Below, piece by piece: positions 37,035 through 49,141 of a stretch of DNA of 64,000 bases. The notes under the pieces are model-generated. The model was given only the letters and a program-made list of their open reading frames with translations, searched no databases and was not told where the DNA came from. Made by a program: the position numbers and the translations under genes. This DNA is from Hymenolepis diminuta (lineage: Eukaryota; Platyhelminthes; Cestoda; Cyclophyllidea; Hymenolepididae): positions 800,707 to 864,706 of the forward strand of contig CAADRB010000030.1 in the NCBI GenBank assembly GCA_900708905.1, read 5' to 3'. How positions within the stretch are numbered: the stretch's first letter is position 1; every line of letters starts with the position of its first letter.

Positions 37035-37245
37035 ACCTGATGCAAAACTCACATTCTACCACTCCAACTATTGACTCATATGAATCAGTGCGGTTGGCCA
37101 CCCACATCACTCCATGCGAATCAATGAGGATTGATCTCGTGACTATAAGTACCATATGCATGGAGGGCACAATGATGAACCAGAACGGTCTATGCTTATG
37201 GTCATGCCAGCCAGTCAGAACGATTGTACAATTTAACCACATAAT
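37035..37245 (-). repeat. SINE family B copy
   Basis: The reverse complement reads GTCACGAGATCAATCC (damaged B box), GGAGTGATGTGGGTGGCC, CACTGATTC, and AGTGGTAGAATGTGAGTTTT. It aligns over most of its length with the copy at 23765-23925. Open frames on both strands here are by-products of the repeat. Confidence 0.6.
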
Positions 37246-37589
37246 CATCTACCTTTATAAGTGCTCATTTAAGGCCCGGAAGAAGAATCAACCGGTACCT
37301 AGGGTACTGTGAATACTATCTAGAAACCCAAATGATTGGTTTATGGGATACGAACGGTAAGGAACATGCTCTCTTATCTCCTCTGCTGTTTAAGTCCGGA
37401 CATTTGTATTTAATAACGAAGAACATCTTTTTCTAATAAAATCTTACCCTATCCAGGCTAATTACATGATATTTAACTTTGCAGACATGCACACTGATCG
37501 GTTTGCACATACCTCTATATGCAAAGTTTCATTTAAGGTTATTATGCTTTTTTAACCTTTGAAAGAGGGAATAATTGAGCCAGCCAGAC

Positions 37590-37885
37590 TGATCATTCTT
37601 GATTGAAAAACGCTCAATAAGCACTGGAAATCGTAGACAAGCATTTGGTGTAATCCAGGGAATAAATCATGAAATATGAATTTTGGAACGTGGATTACCC
37701 ATTTGGTAAATATTGTCTAACTTAAATCCGAAAAGTAAACGAAGTAAGACTATTTGGTCTTAGCATCTTTTCTATCGCTTCCCCTTAATTATTTATTGAA
37801 CTGTCTGTTAACAGCTTTCAGTTACTTCCCACATTTAAAAATTTAAAATTTTTTTTTGAGATTGCTGTTAGCAATTATTAATAGA
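37590..37885 (-). repeat. Repeat family A copy, reverse orientation
   Basis: The plus strand here shows the reverse-complement order: CAATAAGCACTGG, GACAAGCATTTGG, AATCATGAAATATGAATTTT, GGTAAATATTGTCTAAC, GAAGTAAGACTATTTGG, TTATTGAACTGTCTGTTA and finally AGCAATTATTAATAG. Confidence 0.65.
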
Positions 37886-38861
37886 TAACGTACTAGTAAA
37901 TTCTAAGGGGAACTTCGAATCTAGTCAGACTATTGAGCAGTTATCAAATGGACCAGCCATAGTTTCAACAATCCTTCCAAAAGTTCCTACTGATTTGTAA
38001 TCTTGCATGAATTAATTACTTTGCTAACAATAATCCATTTTGAAATAACTGTTATTTGGAGAATTGGAGAATTGAATAGGGATATGCATTTTCTTAACTG
38101 ATTGTGCTATTCATTCACTTATTGAGTTAGGAATTGTATTTCATGTAAGAATAGGAGAATGAATGTCAGTGTCCATCTCATCTTAATATAATTTCATTTT
38201 TTAGGTTATAATGTGGAGAGGGCTTTGAAAAAGTAGTGAGAAAGAATTTCGTACTCATGAGGTGTTCGAAAGTGTTTCGTCTTGTAGTAAACGTTTAGTC
38301 ATGCTTCTCGGACTCCCATGGTATTTTACGGATATCAAGGACTTTGTACTATTAAATAAATATTTATACAGATATCATTGTCGCCTAGTGGCTTCATTTT
38401 GCAGTAAACAAAACAACGATACTTCTCATAATTCATATCAACAATTCCTAATAATATGTTCATTAGTGATGAATAACGACTAGCTCCCTATTAAAAAGGC
38501 AGTTGCGCACTATTGTTGGAAATTTCAATAAAATTAAAGATAAAGACAACTTCTTTTTAGTCCTTTCTTTCAACCAGCCTTAGATTATCCTGGTTTCAAT
38601 ATTGAATTAGTAAACGTCATTCGATTTTACCAACGTCTACTCCAAGCTTCTCATGGTCGTTATTTATCTGAGGAATCAGACGATACCTACTAGAAGACAT
38701 TCCATACTCCTTAGCATTGCCGAAGCTTCAGTAAGGATTAAATTTATACGAGAAATCAGCACTTTGACTGAGTAATTATGTTAAAAATTGAGTAAAGCAG
38801 AATCAGTTAAATAGTTAAGTAATATCAAAATTCATAAATTCGCTAAGTTTGTTCCTCTTAG

Positions 38862-38930
38862 GGTCATATAGTGAAACTCACATTCTTCCTATCTTTTAAT
38901 CCGACTTAATCCAAATGAAACATAAATTCA
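38862..38930 (-). repeat. SINE family B tail fragment
   Basis: The minus strand gives GGATTAAGTCGG, then GATAGGAAGAATGTGAGTTT, which resembles the last 50 bases of the other copies. No tRNA-like head is visible further along. Confidence 0.3.
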
Positions 38931-39210
38931 AGATCTTGCCATACGGAATATCAAGGCTGAACTTGCAACAGGACGTTCTCTGGCGAAATCCCCGAAATAA
39001 ATTGATATTCAATTCATCTAATCTGCCAAAGTATTCAAAATATTTACGATGCTCACATGTGGACAAGCTGCGTAAATAATTTGCATCTAACAAATAGGCC
39101 ATCAAAATAACACCCTGTCTAGCGAAGATGTTTGACAGATTATGCAGAAGTTGGCCTGCCTCAGCGTAGGTGTTTGAGGCGTCAAGATTCACCCTTAGAT
39201 GTGAATTTGT
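38896..39210 (-). other. Open segment of about 100 codons, unassigned
   Basis: The minus strand is open for about 104 codons between stops, with balanced codons and protein-like sequence (NTYAEAGQLLHNLSNIFARQ, then CEHRKYFEYFGRLDELNIN). There is no ATG near its start; the first are internal. The end runs into sequence resembling the tail of SINE family B (38868-38930). It may be a fragment of an old element or a lost gene. No family is recognised. Confidence 0.2.
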
Positions 39211-39919
39211 GGGTTAGAAGTGTGAGCTTACACGCATATTCAGTTGTTTGTGAGTAGATCTCTGCCAATGTAAATACTTACCCTTACACTTGACGTGCAC
39301 AACAACGGTTTCTTTAAAAAATTCAACTATTTGAGTTAGGTCAACTAATCGAATTCACGAAGAGCTAAGAAGAAAGTATATACAAGTAAGGATAAGGGTG
39401 GCCTTAGAATACCTTCCCTCTACCCAAGTCAAGGACTGCAAATACTTAATGGAATTGGAACGGCTAGATAGACTTTGCGGAATGAAAGGAAATATTATCC
39501 TAACATATAACCCCATTTTCAGCACTAGGATAAAGCAAGAAACAAGAAGAAGAGCAAAAGCCTTTCAAAGATAACCTATTTTACGCATTGTCTGCTCGTC
39601 TGCTAAACCAGAGGTTACGGATTTAACGCACTTCAACGCACATCAACTGAATATTATAACCAAACGTGCTGCATGGGTGATAGAATAACTTCAGAATACA
39701 ATTACTCTACTGAAGGTGGAAACCATTATTGATGTATAGCTCTAGGCCGCAGTAAAATACAAATAAATCGGGGTTTCATGACCATTCAAAGATTTAAGTT
39801 GACCGGTTAGCAAGCTTTGAGTATGGTGGACAATCTGGGAGTCAGTTGATGAAGACTGGGCCTTAGGACATCTCATAGTGAGTTTTTCTCCTTATTTAAA
39901 TATGGGCCAATCAATGCTT

Positions 39920-40035
39920 CCGAATTCAAACAAAGTAAAACGCGTGATTACATAACTTCATTTCCAACTTTCATTCGATCTCCTCTCCATTTTCATATTT
40001 CATTTGCCCTTTTATTTATTCGGAAGCTTTCTCAT
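39920..40035 (-). repeat. Repeat family A copy, short and diverged
   Basis: Plus-strand pieces CAAACAAAGTAAAACGCG, TTCGATCTCCTCTCCATTTT and TTCATTTGCCC match the reverse complement of the family core, with about one mismatch in four. Confidence 0.35.
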
Positions 40036-40861
40036 GATTAAAACCTGAAAAAAAGATTTTTTGTACTATCATGGATAATAAACATAGCGTATAATATCAG
40101 TGAAATAAAAACTCAAAGAGATCGAAGAGATGTTAATAACCCACTGAAGGATATGTCAAATCCAACGCTAAGCATCATTATCATTTCTCCAATGAATATA
40201 CTTTCAGTATATTCTCCTTATATTTAAGAATCACTCACATTTAAAACAACCTAATGTCGGAAGATACAAACAGTTGATCACTTCTTCTATGGAAAAGGGT
40301 TATGTTTAATCTTAACTGAATCTATCAAGATCAGCAAAAAACAAAGAATATACAACAGACTATTATGTGTAAGATGTCATTTGTTTTAGCAATATTTGGG
40401 GCGGACATATTAATCCTTACATCATTAAAATTGATTGACAGCTAATAGTAATTCATTCCTATGGTCTTATTTGTGTGCATTATAGAACTGTCCCGCAATT
40501 ATTTGTTCATTTATTCCTATCTATGAACATCAATGTTGATGTTGTTAGCTCAGAGGGGTTCAAGTTTATTTGTATTTTTCCGGTGATTGATGGGCAATTT
40601 CCACACAAGACTGAACCTCTATTAACTAAATATTATATTAATTTTGAGAAATCATTAACGATTGTAAAATATTACCAACATATTCTGTCATCAACATTGT
40701 ATATTAATTAAGAAATGTCATAAAAACTTGAATGAACTTCCTTCAATATGGATCAATGAAAACTGATAGCTTTCTCATGAATTATTCAACTCCATTGCTT
40801 AAACTTGCTAAGTGGCTTGAGTTGAGATAAGCTTATTTGTAGTAGTTGCAAATCTAACATG

Positions 40862-41060
40862 ATTCAACTAACAGCACTATCGCCCGATCTTTTGCCATCG
40901 GAATATTTGCACAGTTTGCGAAAATGCAGTCGGAAATATCTCGAACTAGGTGGTCTTTAAAATAAGGAGGCTCAAATCAAAACTCTTGTTAAATAGAAAT
41001 TCCTAGTTTCAAGCCCGAAATTTTGGAATTCCACTTCCTTCTCCTCCCAAATGAAGGCGT
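40862..41060 (+). pseudogene. Relic of a mariner-type transposase C-terminus
   Basis: Translation from 40862 gives LSPDLLPSEYLHSLRK, then KEAQIKTLV, then SSPKFWNS. This matches the order and spacing of the C-terminal part of mariner transposases: the SPDLAPSDYHLF motif carrying the third catalytic Asp (here the GAT at 40886-40888), a basic stretch, a KxxL helix and the SKPxEFY motif. Two in-frame stops (40958 and 40994) show it is dead. The upstream HDNARPH motif and the terminal inverted repeats are not evident, so only a fragment survives. It was probably a Tc1/mariner-superfamily DNA transposon of the D34D type. Confidence 0.5.
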
Positions 41061-43399
41061 TATTTAAAAATTTCCGCCTAAATCAAATTATATTAAGATC
41101 TCCCAATTGAATGGATTTTATTTATAAATTGAATTCCTACTTTGATTAAAAACTGATCACTATCCAACAATATTAAGATTTTAAAAAGTGTGTTTGGCAC
41201 CCCATACATGCTATACGCCGAAACAACTTAAGAGAACTGCATTTTGTTTAAAATAATGATGGATAGATCTATTACCAATGTAATATGCGCTTATGGTACT
41301 TGATGTCACAATATTTAGAGCTATTTAAAATTGGTTTAAGGAGGTATCTGGTCAGTAGCTCTGCATAGCAGTGGATTTGCAAAGGACCGAGCGCGTCTAG
41401 CCATTACCAGTTACACTTGATGTTTATGTGTAGATGTGTACCTAGTTACTAGTTCATTAGTTACCTGGTAGTTATCGAGGACACATACCCACTGATATAT
41501 CAGACTCCAGTGGTTGTGGTCTGAGAAGCAGGCAGTCATGCATATCTCTTGATCAGACTAGGCTCAATGAATTCTTTACGATACAAACTTATTATTACAG
41601 AAATTACATCATGTTCAAAGTATCTACCTCCTCCTCTTCTCCCAATTTTTGAGAGAGGCAGGTGGGGTCTGACGAGAGAAAAAGAGTAAAACTGCCACAG
41701 TATTTAGACAAGAACCTGAGTAGGCTAAAGTATAAACTATTGAGAGGAAGCCGACGAAACAAAGATAATAAATACGGTGTTTACGTTTAGTTTCTAGATA
41801 ATCAATTCCTGCAGGTTGCAGTTTTCAGGACGCTTCTGACAGCCTGACGATTATTTGGGCTAAAACTGTTACTAGTCCAGTGGGGTTTTAGTCTCCCGAC
41901 ATCAATAATGAAAATACAACTTTTGTTCCTCTATAATGCCTTTGTTTAATCAATAAAATATTTTGGCTTAACTGCATTCTGTTGTAACCTTCTCTGAGTC
42001 AATTATAATCTATACTAGGCAGATATAATCTTCCTAGTATTGAGGAGGCGTACCTTAGAAGACAAATATTTAATGATGTTTCATCTTTAATGAACCGACT
42101 CCTGTGTCATAAACGGATTCAATCAAAGCTAGAGAAAGGGAACAAAGATGACAGAGCTAAAGAAAATTCAAATCTCGTCTCTCTGAGATCTTAATGCTCT
42201 TTGAATGTAAGTGGAAGGCATCTAACTGGTCTGTTTTTTCTTCATGTGTCTGTTAAATGAAAAATGAAAAAATTTGGAGCTGCTGACCAAATTTGGCTAA
42301 CTAAATCTTCGGATATTTTAAAAGTTGATGATTGGAAAATTATTATTAATGAAATACACATTACTTCTGTTGAGGAAAATTCCAATTTTATACATTCACC
42401 TCTGGAATTTGCTTTGGCACAACTGCTTAAATTGCTTTCGATTGTTCTTGTGCAGGTTTTTTATATTTGGTTTCATTTTAATAAACAAAGGTACGCGATT
42501 ACCCCACCTTTGTTAATACCTATGACAAAGCAAAATATTTCACAGTTTTTTTCGTTACTGCAAAACCTAACTGGGGTGTATTGAAAACTACGTAAAGGGA
42601 CCCCGAAGACCCAAATATAACATCTATTATCTAGACCGAATCTAAATATGCTCTGCAAATTAAAACTGTTTAGATAGACGATGGAGAGACCCTGACTACT
42701 GGAGGAGGTCGACCATAAAAGATCACAGTATCTCTAGAGGAGTTTACTACGAGGCCAATCACATTCTGAGGTTCAAAATTTGGCTTTTGGTTCCTAATTA
42801 TCAGAGTGACAGTTAATATCCATCAGTAGAAATTAAGAGATTGAATTCGACTCGCTTGATAGCCAAAGTGTAGCTAGTTCTCACAACATAATTAAAATTA
42901 CATTCAGGTAAAATCTTAGAAATCATGATATGATCTAATAAAATTCGAGACAAGTCTGTTCTTTAACCTAACAGGCCACTCATTGCTCTGTCACAAATTA
43001 AAAATTGTTGAGGTCATCGAATGCTCTTAACTTCTGACAATTAGATCTCTCAATCATCTGTAGAATTGTAATTGATAACTTTCTCTAAGAGTTAATGTTT
43101 CAAGTCAGCTGTACACTTAATTTACAACAGTGAAATGAAACAGAGTTTGTCATTGTCATATTGTCAGGCCTATGGCTTCATAAAGGCACCACATTTCTGC
43201 GTGTCTGTAATCACAGCTCGCAGAACTTGTGTGCATGTGTACGCGAGGTTGGTTGATTAAATATAATTCCCCGTAAATTTTAATGAGTCAACATTCTTGT
43301 ATCTCATATTATGAAAAGAGCCAGATGATCACTGCACCAATATGAAGATGAACATGCTGATCCAGTTATGGATTTATCTTTTTTTTTATTCACTGATTT
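41061..43399. other. No gene recognised
   Basis: A slightly GC-richer patch (41340-41560) has no open frame of note. The frame 42264-42584 (106 codons) overlaps another forward frame and has no recognisable motif. Confidence 0.4.
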
Positions 43400-43690
43400 T
43401 AATTACCATCTAATTCTCATTGTAAAATTCAATGTCAAAAGGGGCACAGAGAAAGGTAAAATTGTTCGAGAGAAGGGGCGGGGGAGGGGGGGGGTAGAAA
43501 TTCTTCATCTTTTGAGTTCTAGATTCATTTGATCGGATTCAGTTCACTGAATCACTATTTTTTAGTGCTTCAAAGTCCACATTTCAGGATTTGATCCCTA
43601 AATTTCTGAAAGAGTTAGTAGATATAATGTTAATAGCATTAATTACCTTTTAGATAAATTGAGTGGTTGGTTATGTGATTTGAGTAAATA
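43400..43690 (+). repeat. Repeat family A copy with expanded G-run
   Basis: The G-rich AAGGGGAGGGGATC segment of the family is here enlarged to a run from 43475 to 43494. ATTCATTTGATCGGATTCAG, CATTTCAGGATTTGATCC and AAATTGAGTGGTTGG follow in family order. It is diverged. Confidence 0.4.
43475..43494 (+). repeat. G-run inside repeat family A
   Basis: Twenty bases containing eighteen G (GGGGC, then GGGGGA, then nine G). It occupies the place of the AAGGGGAGGGG segment of the other family A copies, so it probably grew from it. Confidence 0.85.
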
Positions 43691-44614
43691 TTCTTTGCTA
43701 TACAACGAATTGTTTTATTGATGAATCAAAGTAGAATATTCATAATAAATGGTCTTTTGAAACGCTTTTCTAAACCTATATCTTAAGTCCAGGGAAAGAT
43801 ATAACTTTATATTGTAATATATTTATGAAGTAACATTTAAAGTTCAGATTAAGATATCTGTAACGGGTCAAATAAGGTCGGCAATGGTGTTCCAATACAT
43901 TTATAACTCACATTCATTTTAAGTTTTGTAACCATGTTACCCATTGAAATTAAGGAAACCGGAACGCTCCAGTATACTGATTAATCAGAGTACCATTAAG
44001 GCTTTGAATTAAGCAAAGAATTTTAGCTAAATCTTCAAACAAATTTAGTAATTAAACAGTTATAAAGATAAAGATACGGTTGGGCGAAAAGGCTTATTCA
44101 ATTGAAAATTCCTTATTAAAGTAATTGAAACTTTTATTAGAAATTATTTTATCAAAGTAAGTATACCAATCGAGTTATTAAGTAAGAAAGCATTCTGATT
44201 CAGTGATGTTGTGAGCCTGCTTTATAAACAACTGTGATAAAATAACTTCTCGCATATCATCAACGCCCTAAAATTTTTGAAAAAATTTCCCGCTTTTTAA
44301 GCCTTCTCTATAGAAAACCGACTTATACTAAAGAACCCCATTTACAAATATAAGCCGACTAGAAAATACAAATATAAATCCCTCTGTAAACTCGCTTTGT
44401 TCAGTCTATTCAATCAAAAGACATGGGCGTGATAGGGGAAGACACAATTCTCAGTATTATACTCAACGTAATGAGATTTAAATGCAAAGACTTAGCATTG
44501 TAATGTGAAGGGAACCAATTGGGTCCTCTTGGTACTTAGGACTTATCTGGATTACGCTGTTCGGACGGGTAGAGCTCAACTTTGAAGGTAGTTGGGTAAC
44601 CATTTTAGTACATG

Positions 44615-44679
44615 TTGATTTTCAAAACCGAAGATTCGCTTTTATAAGTACTATCTTAAAAGCGAATTCAGAAAATCAA
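44615..44679. other. Nested inverted repeat (pre-miRNA-sized foldback)
   Basis: Outer arms TTGATTTTC (44615-44623) and GAAAATCAA (44671-44679) and inner arms TTCGCTTTT (44635-44643) and AAAAGCGAA (44658-44666) are each perfect 9-bp complements. They are separated by an asymmetric internal loop (11 and 4 bases) and close a 14-base loop. The size is about 65 bases. Confidence 0.55.
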
Positions 44680-46964
44680 TATATAACAATTTAAAACCAG
44701 ACGAAATTTTACGCATAAAATCGTCCCAATTAAACAGATTGCACTATGAATGGACCTGTATTCTTATGGCTATAGAGTTATTAGTTTGCAAATGCTTCTA
44801 TCCCCAAAGAAAACTTTTTGAATGCATGAAATCATTACCAAATTTTAATCAATTGTACTTTGTAGACATTACAACCGCGTTAGCTCTTATCTTCCAACTA
44901 CTATCTTGGCTAAAAGATGAAAGACATATCTGAAATATTTGGCCGACCATCTTGATTAATCAACTGGAGCCCAGAGGAAAGATCCTTTAATATGAACAGT
45001 AAAACACTAGAACATGATACACTGGACTCTACCCAAGAAATTCAATGACCGAATTTTATAATTGTCTTTTAATGTCCAAATTTATTTTTTCATCTACTGG
45101 ACTGCTTAACACTTTCCTATATTCAGGTGCTTCACATGATTGTTGTTGCTAAACAAAATGAAGAAAAGCTTTTTAGATAGCATCCAGATTAGCATCTTGA
45201 ATGAAGACGGAAACGTGTTAGTGTTGGAGCGGAATCTGGAGAAAATGGTACAAAATAACTCCTCGCCATTGCAATTACAGCGGTGAATATACATGGGACT
45301 TTATGATTGTGACATAAAGCTGTGTCAAAAAAACAATATACTGATATTGCTGCAATTAATACCCCCAACAACACAACATTTGCACGGATTTGCCACGTTC
45401 TTATATAAGACTATCTTAGTAGGAGTAAGAAACGTTAGAAAATAGTATTTTTAGGGCGAAAAATTAATCTCCTTTATCGATATCGTCAATTTGGTCGAAA
45501 ATGTGCTTTTCGGTCTTTGGATCAATGGTCCAAATCAGATAGGCGGAGGTGTATCCGTTGACATTAAATTTATTAAATGGAGATAATGTGAATTCCGGTC
45601 AAGTTTCTTCATTTTTATTACAGCATTTGGTTTAAATTGGAAAGTTGCTCTTTGGAATACTATACTAAATGCCGAATTTTCAAGAATACGGCTTTGTTTT
45701 CACAAATGTTCCTCAAACCGGTTCTGACTTTAACATAGGTAAAGAGGGTACATTAGAGAACAGGAGGTTGCCAAATTTCGTCTTCCTTGCTCCGGAATAT
45801 ATCTAAATCTTTCACTCTAAATTCACAAGAACTTGACTGAAATTTTTACTTAAGGTCCTTGAATATATTACCTTGAACTATGCGTCTCCTCCATTGTAAT
45901 ATAATATTGATTACATTATTAATAAAATATAACCTCGTTCTCCTTAAACACCGCATAATTTAGTTTCCCAGTTACGCATTTGAAGTTGAGTCCAATTTGT
46001 CATATCATTTGTGATTACGATCGTCTGTTTTTGGGGGGAGGGTGGAAGCAAGAATTTTTATAAATATTCACTGCTGAGTGTATTTTGAAGAAAGTAAATC
46101 ACCGCTTCTTAACTTTACTGAAACTGGTATAGATATTGGTGGCGTTAATCATTAATTTAATTCTTGACTCATTTAACTGCGCAAGGATGTCGACGAAAAT
46201 GACTCAACACCTTAGAGTGCATCGTTTTTCTTGAGATGGATGCGTTGTGTTACCGTTATTACTGATAAGTGTGATGTGGGGGTATTCTTCTCATCTTTTA
46301 TTGTAATTAGATTTGACAAAATAAATGAATAAACCAGCATTCTACCTGATGGTGTGGTGACCTGGGATATTTGGCCATAAGAAAAGAGTTTTGCTAGGTT
46401 ATTGTTAAGACATTAAATATAATGCAATTTTAACTTTATTCATTTTGATTCCATTGGATCTGAATCAACTCAACCGCAACATTATATTAGTGGGTACCTA
46501 AGTTTATTACTGAGATGGTCTGATTATATACTGCTAACGAGAAAGTCTTCCCCGTAGAAAAATTACATTTTTAGTGTCATTTTTGTCTTATGAATCACAC
46601 TAAGGTTGAGTTAGGCACTCTGGTTTTACTTAGATCCCTCAAATTACAATACAGTTAAAAAATATCTTTAAAGCTTTTGAGTTAGAAGTAGTCATTGATT
46701 CTGGCTAATCGAAAATCGATATTGGCATCTGTTGATTATTAGCATATTCCTATCCTTTACTTTTTTAGTACAAATTTTTCACGTCTTAAGTTCATATCCA
46801 GAACTGAACTAATTCAGATAGTTAGTTATCCAAGGAAAAAACGCTACTAAATTCGTCTTGGTGAAAGGTCAATTGGTAATCTCCGTTATGTCGAAAACAC
46901 CTATGCTAAACTCACATGTATATGCTCATTGCCGCAAAAAGTTGCAAATGCATGAAAATATCTG
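44680..46964. other. No gene recognised
   Basis: A piece at 44935-44985 (CGACCATCTTGATTAATCAA) weakly resembles the reverse of family A's 3' part. Otherwise AT-rich with short frames only. Confidence 0.35.
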
Positions 46965-47225
46965 GACAGATCATTCTATTAAATCAACTAATTAGTAGAG
47001 TTTAAATACCGTGGACATGAACTCCGCTAGAAAAACTGGATAAAGTAATGGAAATTAACCTTTGGAACATGTGGATATCATACACTTTAAGAAAAATGGA
47101 ACAACTCATTGCTTTCAAAATACAAATAAAGTAAGATTCTTGATATCCTGACACCATTATATACCCTTATATTCTGTTCCCCGTTTTATCATTTCTGGAC
47201 TATTTCTCTATTTCCCGCATGCCGA
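46965..47225 (-). repeat. Repeat family A copy, reverse orientation
   Basis: Plus-strand pieces TTAAATCAACTAATTAG, CAAATAAAGTAAGATTCTTG, ATATCCTGACACCATTATA, CCCCGTTTTATCATTTCTGG and CTATTTCCCGC match the reverse complement of the family in order. Confidence 0.55.
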
Positions 47226-48821
47226 TCCTATTCCTCATTTACACTGTCATATTTTCGGCCGTTTCCCGATTTGATAAGAACTTTGTATTTTATCTTAAAC
47301 TTAAGACACAAAGTATATCGTAGAAATTCCCCATTGTTTATCGGTCTGTAAAACATACCCCTCAAACACTGCCCTTTCTGAACCTTTACTAAATGCACGT
47401 ATTTATTTACTCTTAAAACTATTAACTTTGGGGTACAGTGGGGTTGCCCATTTTAGCGGCGTGGGCTGGTTGTGTGTTGAACCATCCCAGTCTTTATGGT
47501 TAGTAGCTTAAGCTTGGGGACATCATAGGGGCAGCAGTGAACTCTAATTCATGACCACGAAGACATAATTGAGATTTATGATTTTTTCATTACCATTACT
47601 TTTAATTTTCAATACTTTTCTTCAGAATTGTGGTAACAAAAATCTGATTTATTCAGTAATATATAACTCGTTTTTTTAAAATTCAACACTATATTTGTCC
47701 TCATTTCTGCCTATAATTGTACATGTTAGGTCACATGGTGCTTAAGCTAATGCGTCACATTTATTTACTTTGGGAAAATTTAAGGAAAATACACTTCATG
47801 AAATAAATTTCAATCAAATTTTATCAATCTGCTTAGAGCAAAGATCTTTAACAAATCTATTTTCGATATAAGCAATTTCCACTTTAGAAATTTGAAATTT
47901 CGGTGGATTTATCACATAACCAGAAATAACCTAAAACTTAAATCGTTATCGTTAAAAATTTAGCTAATAATTCCATTACCGTTTTGTTGATTTTTGTTAC
48001 AGACAGTTTTGCATAAATATTTCGAATGGGGGAAAGATCCTTTGTTTGAGTCGATACAAAATTGATCCACATTATTTCTGATTAACTTTGCAACAATTGC
48101 AAATTTCATCTAATGTTAATTTCCCTAAAATATATGAACGTATTTTAAACAAACAGTTTGCATAGATCCCCAACCTGTGAAAGGTATTCGAAGAAGTTAA
48201 TTCAAAATATGAAGTTTACATTTGGCAAAATATTACCTAAATCTCTTTTTGAAGGGGAAAAAGATAAGGATTAAAGAACCAATTTTAAAGAGCCAGATAA
48301 CAGTTCTATCACTTAAATTAAAATCTCATCGTAAATTTCGCCAGCGAAAATGACTATTTCTGAAGAAATTGAAGGGATTAAAACCCTGCTAAATACCTTA
48401 GTAACCGCTTCGAAAGTAGTTATGGTACTTTTATTTCATTTATTTCCATGACGGCATAAAAAATTCAAACTCTTCATCATGGGAAAGCATCCAAACACAG
48501 GAAGTGCAAGTTATGAAGAGGGAGGGATCAAGTTATGAGAGTCAACTGCAGCATGTAGAGCAGTAGAAGTAAGAATCTAGGAATCAGGAGAATCCAACTT
48601 CACTTACTTTTTCATTATTTTGGTCTTCATATGGAAAACCCGGGTGACATGCCTAAATGTGATTTCGCAGCCATCCTCTTTTCACACAATTATTGCGCAT
48701 CCATCTATTGGGCAAAGGAGCCTTAGTATTGGCTGATCGTCTTTGAGTTTTTGATGATTGATCTGCCGATGCCTTATCATCTCATTCTTATTTGTAATGC
48801 GAGGAATAGAATTATTTGCAG

Positions 48822-48932
48822 GATTCATCATCCGAATTTCCCTTTCTCGCCGAATACCTTTCTAAAATCTACTCGAAATGTCTTTAATCAACTCTTTGGG
48901 TGTGCGGACTTAGATGCACCTACTTTTGAAAG
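48822..48932 (+). CDS. Candidate symmetric exon, 111 bases
   Basis: After an ATTATTTGCAG acceptor, 36 codons are open (starting IHHPNFPFSPNTFLKST, ending CADLDAPTFE plus two bases) before GTAAAA. It is phase 2 on both sides, so its length is a multiple of three. The same frame is open upstream to 48751, so the true boundary, if real, could be earlier. The composition (aromatic, Pro and Asn rich, little low-complexity) is protein-like. No family is recognised. Confidence 0.18.
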
Positions 48933-49106
48933 GTAAAATTTCAGTAGCATTTTTGATAAAATTTCATCATATCTGTGTAGACTTTCCATATCTTTTAATC
49001 TTCGCTTTTGTAATTGTGTGGCAAACTTTCTGAGAGTACTTTTCCGTTAGAATTTTAAGGCTCATTTTTCTCCTACTGTATGACTCGAACAATATTTTCT
49101 GGGCAG

Positions 49107-49141
49107 CAGTGGCATGCACCTGCAATCAGCGTATTTGAAAG
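49107..49141 (+). CDS. Candidate micro-exon with NAGNAG acceptor
   Basis: The sequence GGGCAGCAG gives a tandem acceptor (exon start at 49107 or 49110), and the segment ends GAAAG before a consensus GTGAGTG donor. It is in frame with the candidate at 48822 (phase 2 in, reading GMHLQSAYLK, phase 1 out) and also ends in TTTGAAAG as that segment does. Lengths of 35 or 32 bases are short enough for chance. Confidence 0.12.

Noticed and set aside
37003..37312. Open frames of 95 and 81 codons on opposite strands
   Set aside because: Both overlap the SINE family B copy at 37035-37245.
38761..38780. CACTTTGACTGAGTAA, resembling the MITE end at 17633
   Set aside because: The match stops after eleven bases, and there is no TTAA or second inverted end.
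42264..42584. 106-codon plus-strand frame
   Set aside because: AT-driven composition and a second open frame in another phase of the same stretch; no motif.
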